A DNA stretch of 64,000 nt from Brachyspira pilosicoli (GCF_036997485.1 NZ_JAWLPU010000004.1:248001-312000); one strand, 5' to 3'. Shown: positions 38,211 through 48,141, counted from the first letter of the stretch. Numbers and translations are program-made. The notes: a model not told the origin generated them from the sequence alone.

Positions 38211-38810
38211 TTATTTATTATTAAATGTGTTTATAATATGTAATATTTCTTTCATTTTATTCATAGCTATTGCTCTATGGCTCATGGAGTTTTTTTGCTC
38301 TAAAGTCATCTCAGCATAAGTAATATTATACCCATTAGGCTTAAATATAGGGTCATAACCAAATCCATCAAATCCTTTAGGGTTTTCCACTATAACTCCA
38401 TCAACTATTCCTTCTAAAGCTATATAATAATTATCATCTAATACACATACAGCAGAAGTGATAAAATATGCAGTTCTATCCTTTTTGTTTTTTAATTTAT
38501 CTAATATCATCTGCATCTTTTCTTTGTAGCCTAAATTTTCTCCGCCGTATCTTGCAGAATATATCCCAGGTTCACCATTAAGAGCATTTATACAAATCCC
38601 AGAATCATCTGCCAAAGAGGGAAGTTTTGTATGATTATATACCGCCCTTGCCTTTATTAAAGAGTTTTCTATAAAGCTATTTCCATCTTCTATTATTTCA
38701 CCAATATCAGCAGGCATTGGTAATATCTCTTTTGCAGAGTCTTTAAATATATTTTGTATTTCAATTAATTTATGTTTATTAGCAGTAGCTATTACTAATT
38801 TATTTATCAT
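38211..38810 (-). CDS. rdgB: XTP/dITP diphosphatase (RdgB/HAM1 family)
   Basis: 199 residues. Hydrolyses non-canonical purine nucleotides (XTP, dITP, ITP) to monophosphates, keeping them out of DNA and RNA. Motifs: VIATANKHKLIEI at the start, LADDSGICINALNGEPGIYSARY, and the C-terminal MSHRAIAM. The length is typical. It starts 5 bp after the ABC exporter ends, so it is the second gene of that operon. Confidence 0.95.
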   Translation of the reverse strand: MINKLVIATANKHKLIEIQNIFKDSAKEILPMPADIGEIIEDGNSFIENSLIKARAVYNHTKLPSLADDSGICINALNGEPGIYSARYGGENLGYKEKMQMILDKLKNKKDRTAYFITSAVCVLDDNYYIALEGIVDGVIVENPKGFDGFGYDPIFKPNGYNITYAEMTLEQKNSMSHRAIAMNKMKEILHIINTFNNK

Positions 38811-38815
38811 AAATA

Positions 38816-40768
38816 CTAATCCCTAAACTGAAGCGAATACAAATACTGATATTTTCCGCCTTTTTTCATAAGCTCCTCATGCGTTCCAGCTTCTGTAATC
38901 TTTCCATTTTCAACAACACATATATAAGTGGCATTTTTTATTGTTGATAATCTATGAGCAATTACGAATGTAGTTTGAAGGTTAATAATTTCATTTAATG
39001 CCTTTTGCACATACATTTCACTTTCTGTGTCTAATGCACTTGTAGCCTCATCAAGTATTAATATAGAAGGCTTTTTTAAAACGGCTCTTGCTAATGCTAT
39101 ACGCTGACGCTGTCCGCCAGAAAGCATTACTCCTCTTGGACCTATATGAGTATCATAGCCATTAGGTAATTTAAGTATAAATTCATCAGCATGCGCTATT
39201 TTTGCTGCTCTCACTAAGTCGTCATCTGTAGCATCAGGATTAGCATAAAGTATATTTTCTCTTACAGTACCATAGAATAAAATATTTTCTTGAGATACCA
39301 CACCAATTTGATTTCTTACACTTCTTGTATTAAGTTCATTAATATCTATACCATCGAATCTAATAACACCTTCAGAAGGTATAAATAATTTAGGTATAAG
39401 ACTTATTAAAGTAGTTTTGCCTCCGCCGCTATTACCAACAAAAGCAACTACATCTCCTTTTTTTACATTGAAACTAATAGGTCCCAAATGGAAAGGCTGG
39501 GCATCGCTTCTTTTTGGATATTCAAAACTAACATTTTCAAAAGTTATAGAATGCTCTATTGGTTTCATTTGTTTTTTAGTAGGATCATCTACATTTTCAG
39601 GTGGTAAATCTATAATTTCAAATACTCTTCCTGCTATTGCCTTTGTCATTTGAAGATTTATAAATATTCCAGATAAATCTCTTACAGGAGTTGAAATATT
39701 AAGCATATAAAGCAAAAATCCCCACAAAAACTCAAAAGGCATCTCCCCTTTAAAAATTAAAAATCCGCCATAAGCAAGTATTATAAGCATGGCAGCTATC
39801 ATTACAAGCTCTGTCATAGGTCTATTTAAAGAAGTAAGCAAAATCATTTTTCTCATTAAAGTAATTAATTCAGAATATAAAGATTTATATCTTTTTACTT
39901 CTTGATCTTCTTTAGAAAATATTTTTATAACCTCTATTCCTCTTATATCTTCTTGTATAACAGAAGTTGTACTGCCTAATAAATTTTGCTGAGCTGTAAC
40001 TCTTGTTTTAATTAATTTAGAAACTTTATCTATTCCTAATCCAATTAATGGAGCAGCTATAAAACAAGCTAAAGTAAGCTTTACATTCAATAAGAGTAAT
40101 ACAGCTAATGTTAGTATTAAAGTTAAAGGAACAGTTATCATATTTGGTAATGTATTAGATAAAAAACTCTCTATAGTTCCAGATTCATTTAATACTCTGC
40201 TTATAATGTCGCCTTCTTTTTCCTGCTTAAAATAAGCAATATCAGTATTCATTAGTCCTTTTAGCATATCAGCACGAACATCTTTGCCTATTTCCTGAGC
40301 AGTAAAGGCAAAAAGAAATGTCTTAATATAGTCAAAACCAACACGGAATAATACATATACAAAACCTATTATTATAATAAATGCAAACTGAGCTATTATA
40401 ATTGGACTAGTAAAAGAATCTGCTGTTAAAAATTGTTCTGTTAATTGTTTAGTACTTATATTTCCAAATTTATTCGCTAATTCATTTACAAACGGTATTT
40501 TATCTAATAAATTGACCTGTTTCCCTCCTGTTATGGAAATTGCCAATTGACCAAAAAAAGGAGGAAGTATATTAATTATAGTATACATTATACTAATTAG
40601 AAAAGATGGTATAAAGAGCTTTTTATGCCTCATAGCATATGACCACATTCTTCTATAAACATGTTTTTCTGGTTTGGAATAATATTTTTTTATATGTTCT
40701 TCTGTTACGGCGCCGTAATCAAATGGTTTATTATCTTTTTTAAAAAATTCTTTTATTTTTTTTATCAT
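38816..40768 (-). CDS. ABC exporter half-transporter (MsbA/MdlB type)
   Basis: 650 residues: an N-terminal tail of about 45 residues, six membrane helices (about 48-370), then the ATPase domain with GNSGGGKTTLIS (about 440), VSQENILFYGTVRENI, LSGGQRQRIALARA and ILILDEATSALD. It acts as a homo- or heterodimer exporting lipids, drugs or peptides; the cargo cannot be read. No second half-transporter is adjacent, so a homodimer is more likely. It forms an operon with rdgB. Confidence 0.92.
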   Translation of the reverse strand: MIKKIKEFFKKDNKPFDYGAVTEEHIKKYYSKPEKHVYRRMWSYAMRHKKLFIPSFLISIMYTIINILPPFFGQLAISITGGKQVNLLDKIPFVNELANKFGNISTKQLTEQFLTADSFTSPIIIAQFAFIIIIGFVYVLFRVGFDYIKTFLFAFTAQEIGKDVRADMLKGLMNTDIAYFKQEKEGDIISRVLNESGTIESFLSNTLPNMITVPLTLILTLAVLLLLNVKLTLACFIAAPLIGLGIDKVSKLIKTRVTAQQNLLGSTTSVIQEDIRGIEVIKIFSKEDQEVKRYKSLYSELITLMRKMILLTSLNRPMTELVMIAAMLIILAYGGFLIFKGEMPFEFLWGFLLYMLNISTPVRDLSGIFINLQMTKAIAGRVFEIIDLPPENVDDPTKKQMKPIEHSITFENVSFEYPKRSDAQPFHLGPISFNVKKGDVVAFVGNSGGGKTTLISLIPKLFIPSEGVIRFDGIDINELNTRSVRNQIGVVSQENILFYGTVRENILYANPDATDDDLVRAAKIAHADEFILKLPNGYDTHIGPRGVMLSGGQRQRIALARAVLKKPSILILDEATSALDTESEMYVQKALNEIINLQTTFVIAHRLSTIKNATYICVVENGKITEAGTHEELMKKGGKYQYLYSLQFRD

Positions 40769-40929
40769 TTAAAATCCTAAAAATTATATGCAATTAAACT
40801 TTATATATTTTATATTTAATTATTAATTAATGCAATAAAAAACAATTATTTTGAATAGCTGTTAATATGGATTTAAATATTATTTATATTATAATCTATA
40901 ACAATATTTTATAAAAGTTGATATGTTTT

Positions 40930-41562
40930 ATGGATAATTTTATTATAACAATAAGCAGACAATATGGAAGCGGGGGAAGATTAATTGGAGAAAAATTAGC
41001 AAAAATACTTAATGTTAATTTTTATGATAAAGAATTAATTGATATAGTAGTTGATAAAACAGGATTAGCTAGAGGTGTTATAGAATTAAAAGATGAATGT
41101 TTTATAAATGACAATATATTTTTTACAGCGTATAATAAAAGAAAATTTGAAAGCCCTTTTGCAAAAAACAAAACTCATTCTACACTCGATAGAATATTTG
41201 AAATACAAAGCAAAGTAATAAGGGATATAGCTAATAAAGAATCTGCTATTATAATAGGAAGATGTGCTAGTTTTATTTTAAAATATTTTGATAATTCTTT
41301 TAATGTATTTATTCACTCTTCTATAGAAAATAGAATAAAAAGAATAAATGAAGAGTATGGAGTAAATATAGAAAATGCTGAGCGAGAATTAAAAAATATG
41401 GATTCTTATAGATATAATTATCATAAATATTATACTGGAGAAGAATGGGGAAATATGATAAATTATAATATGACTTTAGATAGCGGGTGTTTTAATTATG
41501 ATGAGATTTGTGATATTATAATATATGCTATGAATAAAAAATTAAAAAATATAAAAAAATGA
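40930..41562 (+). CDS. cytidylate kinase-like protein
   Basis: 210 residues from ATG 40930 (the TTG at 40918 is a less likely start). It begins IITISRQYGSGGRLIGEKLA, a P-loop variant, then FYDKELIDIV, SAIIIGRCASFIL and HSSIENRIKRINEEYG, as in the cytidylate-kinase-like family (Cytidylate_kin2). These differ from true cmk, whose start is at 63519, so it is probably not the housekeeping enzyme. Its substrate is unknown. It is 60 bp before the next gene. Confidence 0.8.
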   Translation: MDNFIITISRQYGSGGRLIGEKLAKILNVNFYDKELIDIVVDKTGLARGVIELKDECFINDNIFFTAYNKRKFESPFAKNKTHSTLDRIFEIQSKVIRDIANKESAIIIGRCASFILKYFDNSFNVFIHSSIENRIKRINEEYGVNIENAERELKNMDSYRYNYHKYYTGEEWGNMINYNMTLDSGCFNYDEICDIIIYAMNKKLKNIKK

Positions 41563-41622
41563 TGAATTTTATGATTTAATGTATTATACTATTGTTAACA
41601 AATATTTTAGGATTGTATTGAA

Positions 41623-42126
41623 ATGATAACTTCTTTAAAGATAAAAGATTTTTCTGAAAGCGATTATTTTTCTTATGAAGCCTTCTGCAACTTATGGGAA
41701 GATGAGAATATTAGTTTAATTATAGATTTTGGAGAAGAGGCAAATAAGTCTGATATGTTATTAAAATATATAGATAAAATTAATGAGATATTAAAATGGA
41801 TAGATGAGCATAAAAAAAATATTGCTGACTTTCTTATTTCAAAGCAATGTGTTACTTTAGCAGAAGAATGGGTGGCTACAAACAAGCAAATTGATGATAA
41901 TTCTTATCAAAATGCCATTGGGGAGATAATTAACATTCCAATAAAAGAAGAAGATTTTTATAAGGCTATGTATTTAGATAGCATACTTATAGATTTTGAA
42001 GAAGATGAATCTAAACCGGATACAACTATGCATATACTTTTTGAACCTGATTACTTTAAGCATCATTCTTTGATAGTTTATGTTGATGGTGATAAAAATA
42101 TTGAGTATGGTGATTTAGCAGGATAA
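41623..42126 (+). CDS. hypothetical acidic protein
   Basis: 167 residues, acidic, without signal peptide or membrane span. The helical middle (KYIDKINEILKWIDEHKKNIADFL) is followed by a strand-rich end (ILFEPDYFKHHSLIVYVDGD, then EYGDLAG). That ending resembles DUF2262/DUF2004-type proteins, some linked to toxin immunity, but the match is from memory and no toxin gene is near. TTAGGAT precedes the ATG. Confidence 0.6.
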   Translation: MITSLKIKDFSESDYFSYEAFCNLWEDENISLIIDFGEEANKSDMLLKYIDKINEILKWIDEHKKNIADFLISKQCVTLAEEWVATNKQIDDNSYQNAIGEIINIPIKEEDFYKAMYLDSILIDFEEDESKPDTTMHILFEPDYFKHHSLIVYVDGDKNIEYGDLAG

Positions 42127-42170
42127 TTTATTAATCAATTTTATTATTTTTCTTTTAAATAATCATTTTT

Positions 42171-42198
42171 TTGTTATAGAGTTTTTTTCTTTTATAAT
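42171..42198 (+). promoter_or_regulatory. probable promoter of lysS
   Basis: TTGTTA (42171-42176), 16 bp, TATAAT (42193-42198), giving a leader of about 65 bases. No T-box or lysine-riboswitch-like structure fits in it. Confidence 0.5.
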
Positions 42199-42271
42199 GT
42201 ATATTTATTGTGTTATTTTCAGTTGTATATGCTGTTAATACAAAATAATTAATTTTAAGAGGGATAATTAG

Positions 42272-43804
42272 ATGTCAGAAAACAAAAATAATTCTGAAAA
42301 TTTAGAGAACGAAAAAAATACTGCATCAGACAAGAATGCTGAAAAAGAAAACAGAAAAGAGAAATTGAACACATTAAGAAATATTGGAATTAACCCTTTT
42401 CCAAATAGTTATAATGTAACTTATAAATCTAAGGATATAGCAGAGAAATTTGAAGAGCTTGAAAAGAATGAAACAGAAGTTGCTATAGCTGGAAGAATTA
42501 TGCTTTATAGAGTGATGGGTAAATCTTCTTTTTTAACTATAAAAGATTCTGAAGGCACTATTCAGGCTTATATACAAAAAGATAAACTTGGCGATGAGTT
42601 TTATAATACAGTATTCAAAAAACTTATAGACATAGGAGATATTGTTGGTGTAAAAGGAACTGTATTTAAAACTAAAACAGGTGAGATTACAATATATGCA
42701 AACGAATTAAAACTTCTCACAAAATCATTAAATCCGCTTCCTGAAAAGTTTCATGGACTAACTGATACAGAACTTCGCTACCGACAAAGATATGTTGATT
42801 TGATAATGAATGATGATGTTAAAGAGGCATTTATTAAACGTTCTAAAATGATATCTGCAATAAGAGAAATAATGATAGAGAACAATTTTCTTGAAGTAGA
42901 AACTCCTATGATGCATCCATTAATTGGAGGAGCTAAGGCTAAACCATTTGTTACGCATCATAATACTTTGGATATGACTCTTTATCTTAGAATAGCACCT
43001 GAACTTTATTTAAAGAGACTTATAGTTGGAGGTTTTGATAAAGTATTTGAGCTTAATAGAAATTTCCGCAACGAAGGAATATCTACAAGACATAATCCAG
43101 AGTTTACTATGATGGAAGCATATATGGCTTATGCTAATTTCCATAAGGTTATGGAATTGGTTGAAGAGGTGTTCTCAAAAGTATGCTTCAAACTAAATGG
43201 AAAATACACTTCTCAGTATAAAGATTATGAAATTAATTTTAAGCCTCCATTTGCAAGAGTTCCTATGGTTGATTTAGTTAAAGAACACTCAGGACTTGAT
43301 TTTAATGCTATAGAAACTGATGATGAAGCTATATCAAAAGCAAAATCAATAGGGGTAGAGATAGACACTTCAAAAGCTAAGCCTACTAAATGGGAAGTAA
43401 TGGTTGCTGTATTTGAAGAGAAAGTTGAAGAGAAACTTATTCAGCCTACATTTGTTATTAATTATCCTAAGGCAGTTTCTCCTCTTTCAAAATCTTATCC
43501 TGACAATCCAGACATTACAGAAAGATATGAACTCTTTATTGGCGGAATGGAGATGTCTAATGGATTCAGTGAGCTTAATGACCCAATAGACCAAAAAGAG
43601 CGTTTTGAAGAGCAGTTAAAAGCTAAAGCACGCGGTGAAGATGAGACTATGGATATGGATTTAGATTTTATTAATGCATTGGAATATGGACTTCCTCCTA
43701 CAGGCGGGCTTGGAATAGGAATAGATAGAATGGCTATACTTTTCTTAAATGTAGCAAGTATTAGAGATACTATTCTTTTCCCACAGATGAGAAAGTTAGA
43801 TTAA
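42272..43804 (+). CDS. lysS: lysyl-tRNA synthetase, class II
   Basis: 510 residues. Charges tRNA-Lys. The N-terminal roughly 50 residues are a charged, lysine- and glutamate-rich extension. The OB-fold anticodon-binding domain follows (about 65-170, VAIAGRIMLYRVMGKSSF). The class II core shows motif 2 (FRNEGISTRHNPEFTMMEAY, about 275) and motif 3 (GLGIGIDRMAIL, about 485). Spirochaetes may use class I LysRS; this one is clearly class II. It is a single gene with an AGAGGG ribosome-binding site. Confidence 0.95.
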   Translation: MSENKNNSENLENEKNTASDKNAEKENRKEKLNTLRNIGINPFPNSYNVTYKSKDIAEKFEELEKNETEVAIAGRIMLYRVMGKSSFLTIKDSEGTIQAYIQKDKLGDEFYNTVFKKLIDIGDIVGVKGTVFKTKTGEITIYANELKLLTKSLNPLPEKFHGLTDTELRYRQRYVDLIMNDDVKEAFIKRSKMISAIREIMIENNFLEVETPMMHPLIGGAKAKPFVTHHNTLDMTLYLRIAPELYLKRLIVGGFDKVFELNRNFRNEGISTRHNPEFTMMEAYMAYANFHKVMELVEEVFSKVCFKLNGKYTSQYKDYEINFKPPFARVPMVDLVKEHSGLDFNAIETDDEAISKAKSIGVEIDTSKAKPTKWEVMVAVFEEKVEEKLIQPTFVINYPKAVSPLSKSYPDNPDITERYELFIGGMEMSNGFSELNDPIDQKERFEEQLKAKARGEDETMDMDLDFINALEYGLPPTGGLGIGIDRMAILFLNVASIRDTILFPQMRKLD

Positions 43805-43843
43805 GTTTATACTTAAATAACTATATTTTATTAAAACTTATAT

Positions 43844-43937
43844 AGGGTTTTCCCACTGCAGTGAGTGATTCGCAAAGTGGGAGAGCCCTAAAATATAAAA
43901 ACTCAAAATTGACAAATTTTAAAATTTTTAGTTATCT
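43844..43937 (+). repeat. GC-rich hairpin plus promoter-like cassette in the lysS-TPR gap
   Basis: The gap 43805-44145 has no gene. AGGGTTTTCCCACT (43844-43857) pairs with AGTGGGAGAGCCCT (43876-43889), allowing two G-U pairs, with CACTGCAGTG nested inside. After 19 AT-rich bases come TTGACA (43909-43914), 17 bp and TTATCT (43932-43937). The spacer is nearly identical to that of the LRR gene promoter. There is no T-run, so it is not a classic terminator. It points toward the envelope operon at 44146. Confidence 0.55.
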
Positions 43938-44145
43938 TAATTTTGATATTATAAATAATGTGAAATAATCGTTTTTTATATTAAAAAATTACAAGCTTGT
44001 ATATTATTGTTTATGCAAAAAAGCATGCGAAAAAACATTTTCTTAAATAAAACTTTTTTTATGAATATATTGAGATTTTTTTATTTAAATATAAAATAAT
44101 ATGATAACATAAAAATAATATGATAACAAAACAATAGGAGCGTGT

Positions 44146-44829
44146 ATGAGTATAGGTTCTGGAAAAATAGAGTTAGAAGAGGGTATAAAACTATTTAGAA
44201 ACGAGAACTATAAAGAGGCAATAGATTCTTTAGAAAAGATATTCTCTGAAAATAATGATGTAGAATCTGGATACCACCTTGCTTTATCCTATGCACAGAT
44301 GCAGGATTATGATAATACACTTGAAGTTTTTGATAAGATTTTAAGAAGACTTGATAATCCTCTTAGAATGATGCAGGCACATGTTATTGTTGGATATATA
44401 TATGCTATTAGAGAGATGTATGATTTGGCTGAGTTTGAACTTCTTGATGCTTTATCTTATGATATAGAAAATACTCAAATTTATTCTGTGCTTGGATATG
44501 TTTATTATAAGAAAAAAAACTCAAGGAAGGCTATAGAGTACTTAAGAAAGGCCCTTGCTGTAGATGGAGAAAATCCAAATGCAAGAAACTCATTAGGTTT
44601 TATATTGGTTGATAGTGATATTAATATAGATGAAGGAATAGAAGAGATAAAAAAAGCTTTGCATAAAGACCCTTCTAATCCTGCATATTTAGACTCTTTG
44701 GGTTGGGCTTATTTCAAAAAGAAAGATATTGCTAATGCAAAAAATTATCTTACTAAAGCATTTGAAATAGCTCCTTCCAATAAAGATATAAAAGATCATC
44801 TTTTACAGCTTGACAATTATAAGATGTAA
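44146..44829 (+). CDS. tetratricopeptide-repeat protein
   Basis: 227 residues with about six TPR units (KEAIDSLEKIFSENNDVESG, RKAIEYLRKALAVDGENPNA, and so on) and no signal peptide. It is cytoplasmic or membrane-associated and probably a scaffold. AGGAGCG lies 5-7 bp before the ATG. It begins a four-gene cluster with two M23 peptidases and a membrane-anchored propeller protein (gaps 24 and 6 bp, then a 4-bp overlap). Confidence 0.85.
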   Translation: MSIGSGKIELEEGIKLFRNENYKEAIDSLEKIFSENNDVESGYHLALSYAQMQDYDNTLEVFDKILRRLDNPLRMMQAHVIVGYIYAIREMYDLAEFELLDALSYDIENTQIYSVLGYVYYKKKNSRKAIEYLRKALAVDGENPNARNSLGFILVDSDINIDEGIEEIKKALHKDPSNPAYLDSLGWAYFKKKDIANAKNYLTKAFEIAPSNKDIKDHLLQLDNYKM

Positions 44830-44853
44830 TATTTTTTTGGAGGTTTATTGTTT

Positions 44854-46032
44854 ATGAAAAATTATATAGTATTTTTTGTTTTTTTATTATCTTTATCATT
44901 ATATTCTCAATATGATTTAAAATATATTGGAAAAGTAGAAGTTTTGAGAGATGGTAAAAATATTAGTTTTAGCAATAAGGTTTATGATGGAGATACTATT
45001 AGAACTTCAAAGAATGCTTTTGCTGAGATAAAAATAAAAAATAAATATTATTATCTATCAGACAATACATCTCTTTATATAAAGAATGGAGAGATTAATT
45101 TAGTTAATGGTACTTATTATAATAGAGGTAATCAATTTAATTCTATTAATGATTTTAAAAGTTATGATAAAGATTTAAAAGTTTATGTTGATCCTTATCC
45201 ATTTTATGCTGGGAAAGTTTCTACTATTTACATAACTTCTAAAGATGATGTAAAAATAAAAAATGCAAAATTAATGGGAAGTGCAAGACCTATAGTGAAA
45301 TTTTTTGAAGTAAAAGATGCAAGCGATAAGATGAAAGTTTATAAGAGTGTGTTTGGAATATATGTAGGCTCTCAAGATAAAAAATATCAGTTTCAATCTA
45401 ATGTTGAGCTTAAAGATAAAACTATAGCTACAGTAGCTTTAGACATTGATTTGGATTTTACACCGCCTCCTCCAAAGCCTAAACAAATACAAGGTGTTAC
45501 AACAACTATGAAAAATATTATAAGTAATCCTCAAAAATCTAAAGAGGAAAGAGAACTTCTTAACGGTAAAATTTATATAAGCTATACACCAACAAATTAT
45601 GCAGACACTGTTTATATAATGCCGGCACAAGGAAGGTATTCTTCTGGATTTGGTGCTTTTAGAGGATATACTAAAGATTATGCTCGATATCATCAAGGGT
45701 TTGATATTGCCAACACTAACGGCACGCCAATAATAGCTGCTAATAATGGAGTTGTCAGAGTTTCAAGAGAATTATTTGTAAGGGGTAATTGTGTTGTTAT
45801 AGACCATGGACAAGGTGTTTACAGCAGTTATTTCCACATGTCTAAACTAATAGCTAAAGAGGGGCAGTATGTTAAAAAAGGTGATATTATTGGACTTATA
45901 GGCTCTACTGGTATGTCTACAGGACCTCATTGCCATTGGGAGATGAGGGCAGGAAATATGACTTTTGACCCTTTAAGCATATTAGATAAACCTACGAAAT
46001 TTAATGTAAGAGTGCTTACGGAGTTAAAATAA
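44854..46032 (+). CDS. secreted M23 metallopeptidase with FecR-like N-terminal domain
   Basis: 392 residues from ATG 44854, 10 bp after GGAGG (TTG 44848 is the alternative). Signal peptide about 1-18. The N-terminal part (GKVEVLRDGKNISF, VYDGDTIRTSKNAFAEI) resembles FecR domains. The C-terminal LytM/M23 domain keeps the zinc ligands: HQGFDIAN (about residue 280) and HCHWEM (about residue 362). It would cut peptidoglycan cross-links. It is in an operon with another M23 protein. Confidence 0.88.
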   Translation: MKNYIVFFVFLLSLSLYSQYDLKYIGKVEVLRDGKNISFSNKVYDGDTIRTSKNAFAEIKIKNKYYYLSDNTSLYIKNGEINLVNGTYYNRGNQFNSINDFKSYDKDLKVYVDPYPFYAGKVSTIYITSKDDVKIKNAKLMGSARPIVKFFEVKDASDKMKVYKSVFGIYVGSQDKKYQFQSNVELKDKTIATVALDIDLDFTPPPPKPKQIQGVTTTMKNIISNPQKSKEERELLNGKIYISYTPTNYADTVYIMPAQGRYSSGFGAFRGYTKDYARYHQGFDIANTNGTPIIAANNGVVRVSRELFVRGNCVVIDHGQGVYSSYFHMSKLIAKEGQYVKKGDIIGLIGSTGMSTGPHCHWEMRAGNMTFDPLSILDKPTKFNVRVLTELK

Positions 46033-46038
46033 TTTCTG

Positions 46039-47208
46039 ATGAGCGAATTTAAAATTATAGATGTAAAAAATATACATAATGCTGAACCTTTTGTTGTTAG
46101 ATATTTAACTTTAATAAGTGCTTTTATTTTAGTTTTATTGTTTATATTTATATTCGGCACTAATAGGCTTAATGAAGAATATAATATAATTAATATATGG
46201 AATAAAGAAATATCTTCTACGTTAGACCCTGTTAATGATAATAACTATAGTATAGAAGGTACTTTTAAGCATAATTTCTTTTCAAAGCCTGAAGGTATAA
46301 TTCACTATTTTGATTCTAAAGGCAGAACTTTCTACTATACTAATTTATCTGCTGGTGAGTTGGCATCATTGAATAATGGATATTTTATCAAGTATAAGAG
46401 ATACGGAAATGTTATAGAATGCTATAACAACAGCGGAGAGATTTTATGGCGTACTAATACTTCTGTATATCCAGAGATTTCACCTTATGCTAATAGGAGT
46501 ATTTATCATTCAAGCGATAACTCTAAAGTGCAGATGTTTGATTATGATAATAATCCTTTAAGCGAACATATACAATATGGAGAAATTATTACAGATGGTG
46601 CTTTTGCTTCATATACAGGTGATTATATATCAGGTTTTTCCAGCGGTGATATAGCATATATAAACAGAAACGGCAAAATGGATTTTAGTATATCTACAAT
46701 ACTTAGCGAGATAAACATAGTAAAATCTGTTGCTTTAAGCGAGTATGGAAGTTTTGCTTTATCTATCAGCGGCATAAGACCTGAGTATATAACTTTGTAT
46801 GATTCTAAGGGCAAATCCTTATGGTATTTGGATACTACTCTCAACAGAAGAAAGCATGTATCTTCTTATGTAAGTGAAAAATCAATGCGCGCTTTCATGC
46901 TTGCGGATAGAGATATCATAATATATTCTCTAAATAGCGGTAAAGAGATTAACAGAATAAATATAGAAAAATATAATATGCTTAATGCTGTTAATATGAA
47001 GCTTAATGCCGAAACTAATTCCACTATAATGAGTGTATCTAAATCTGGAAATAGTGAAGTGCTTATATATGACAATAAACTTGAAGAGGTGATATTTGAG
47101 AAAGGTATAGATGCTTGGGTTTATTATGTTGATATATCTACAGAGTATAATGAATATATGATAGTTAGCGATAAAATGATATATACTTATAAGAGAGTGA
47201 AGTTATGA
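46039..47208 (+). CDS. membrane-anchored beta-propeller-like protein
   Basis: 389 residues. One membrane segment at about 24-42 (LISAFILVLLFIFIFGT) anchors a beta-rich periplasmic domain with repeated four-strand units (HYFDSKGRTFYYTN, ITLYDSKGKSLWYLDT, IYDNKLEEVIFEKG), like PQQ or WD40 propeller blades. It starts 6 bp after one M23 gene and overlaps the next by 4 bp, so the three are co-translated. It may tether or regulate the peptidases; this is inferred from context only. Confidence 0.75.
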   Translation: MSEFKIIDVKNIHNAEPFVVRYLTLISAFILVLLFIFIFGTNRLNEEYNIINIWNKEISSTLDPVNDNNYSIEGTFKHNFFSKPEGIIHYFDSKGRTFYYTNLSAGELASLNNGYFIKYKRYGNVIECYNNSGEILWRTNTSVYPEISPYANRSIYHSSDNSKVQMFDYDNNPLSEHIQYGEIITDGAFASYTGDYISGFSSGDIAYINRNGKMDFSISTILSEINIVKSVALSEYGSFALSISGIRPEYITLYDSKGKSLWYLDTTLNRRKHVSSYVSEKSMRAFMLADRDIIIYSLNSGKEINRINIEKYNMLNAVNMKLNAETNSTIMSVSKSGNSEVLIYDNKLEEVIFEKGIDAWVYYVDISTEYNEYMIVSDKMIYTYKRVKL

Positions 47209-48062
47209 TAAAAAAAAGTTTATTATTTATTTTATTTATTCAAGCAATGGTTTTTGCGAGAATTCCTATTGATGAAAATAAGATTAGAATAACAAGCACA
47301 TTCGGTGAGTTTAGAACAGACCACTTTCATAATGGAGTAGATTTTGGAGGGAACAAAATGCCTATATATCCTATAGCTGATGGAGAGATAGTGCATTATT
47401 CTGATTTTGATGAAGACCCTACAAGGCCAGTATATGGAGTTGGAAATACACTTATAGTAGAACATTCCGAAGGCATTAGGAGTTATTATTATCATATAGA
47501 CAATGGAAGCATAGAAAAAAATTATGCCAAAGTTACAGAAAATGATATTCTTGCTTTAACAGGCAACACTGGACGTTCTGGAGGGGCTCATTTACATCTT
47601 ACAATAGAAGATATGAGAAAGGGCTTGGTTATAGATCCTCTTGCTTATCTTAATATGAATAAAGGCTCTGAACAATCTCCTTTAATACACGGTATATATT
47701 TAAGAACAGAAAATAGGCTAATACAGATAAAAGATAATATGTCTATAAAATATAATGATGAAATAAAATTATTTGTTAAAGCTTATGATTTGCTTGGAAG
47801 TATTCCTATGGGGCTTAAAAGAGTTAAAATATATATGAATGATGATTTGCTTAGAGATTATGATTTTACTTATTTTATTAAGCAGAACAATGTTTATTAT
47901 ATATCACCAAATTACAGATTTGAAGATGTTTATGGGGTTGATTCTCATTATTATAGGGGAGGCTCTTTTATACCTAAGCGAGGTAAATACGTCTTTAAAG
48001 CAGAGGTTACAGATTTTGATGATAAGAGCGTTGTTCTTACAAGAAGTGTGAATTTCCGTTAA
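47205..48062 (+). CDS. secreted M23 metallopeptidase
   Basis: 285 residues. Signal peptide about 1-18 (LFIQAMVFA). The M23 domain comes first: HFHNGVDFGG (zinc His and Asp, about residue 45) and HLHLTIEDM (about residue 130), with both ligand sets kept. A beta-rich tail of about 130 residues follows (YDLLGSIPMGLKRVKIY). The domain order is opposite to that of 44854. The ATGA overlap couples it to the propeller gene. It probably acts on peptidoglycan. Confidence 0.88.
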   Translation: MIKKSLLFILFIQAMVFARIPIDENKIRITSTFGEFRTDHFHNGVDFGGNKMPIYPIADGEIVHYSDFDEDPTRPVYGVGNTLIVEHSEGIRSYYYHIDNGSIEKNYAKVTENDILALTGNTGRSGGAHLHLTIEDMRKGLVIDPLAYLNMNKGSEQSPLIHGIYLRTENRLIQIKDNMSIKYNDEIKLFVKAYDLLGSIPMGLKRVKIYMNDDLLRDYDFTYFIKQNNVYYISPNYRFEDVYGVDSHYYRGGSFIPKRGKYVFKAEVTDFDDKSVVLTRSVNFR

Positions 48063-48141
48063 AATTATTTAAAAGTTATTTATAGCAGCATTTCTATATG
48101 TTATTATTATTAAATAAAAATTATATATTGCTTTTTACACA

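Noticed and set aside
40930-41562. Housekeeping cytidylate kinase
   Set aside because: The P-loop and later motifs are of the cytidylate-kinase-like family, and the true cmk is at the window end.
41623-42126. Immunity protein of a toxin system
   Set aside because: Only a weak resemblance at the C-terminus and no toxin gene nearby.
43844-43889. Rho-independent terminator of lysS
   Set aside because: The hairpin is followed by an A-rich rather than T-rich stretch, and it matches the repeat family instead.
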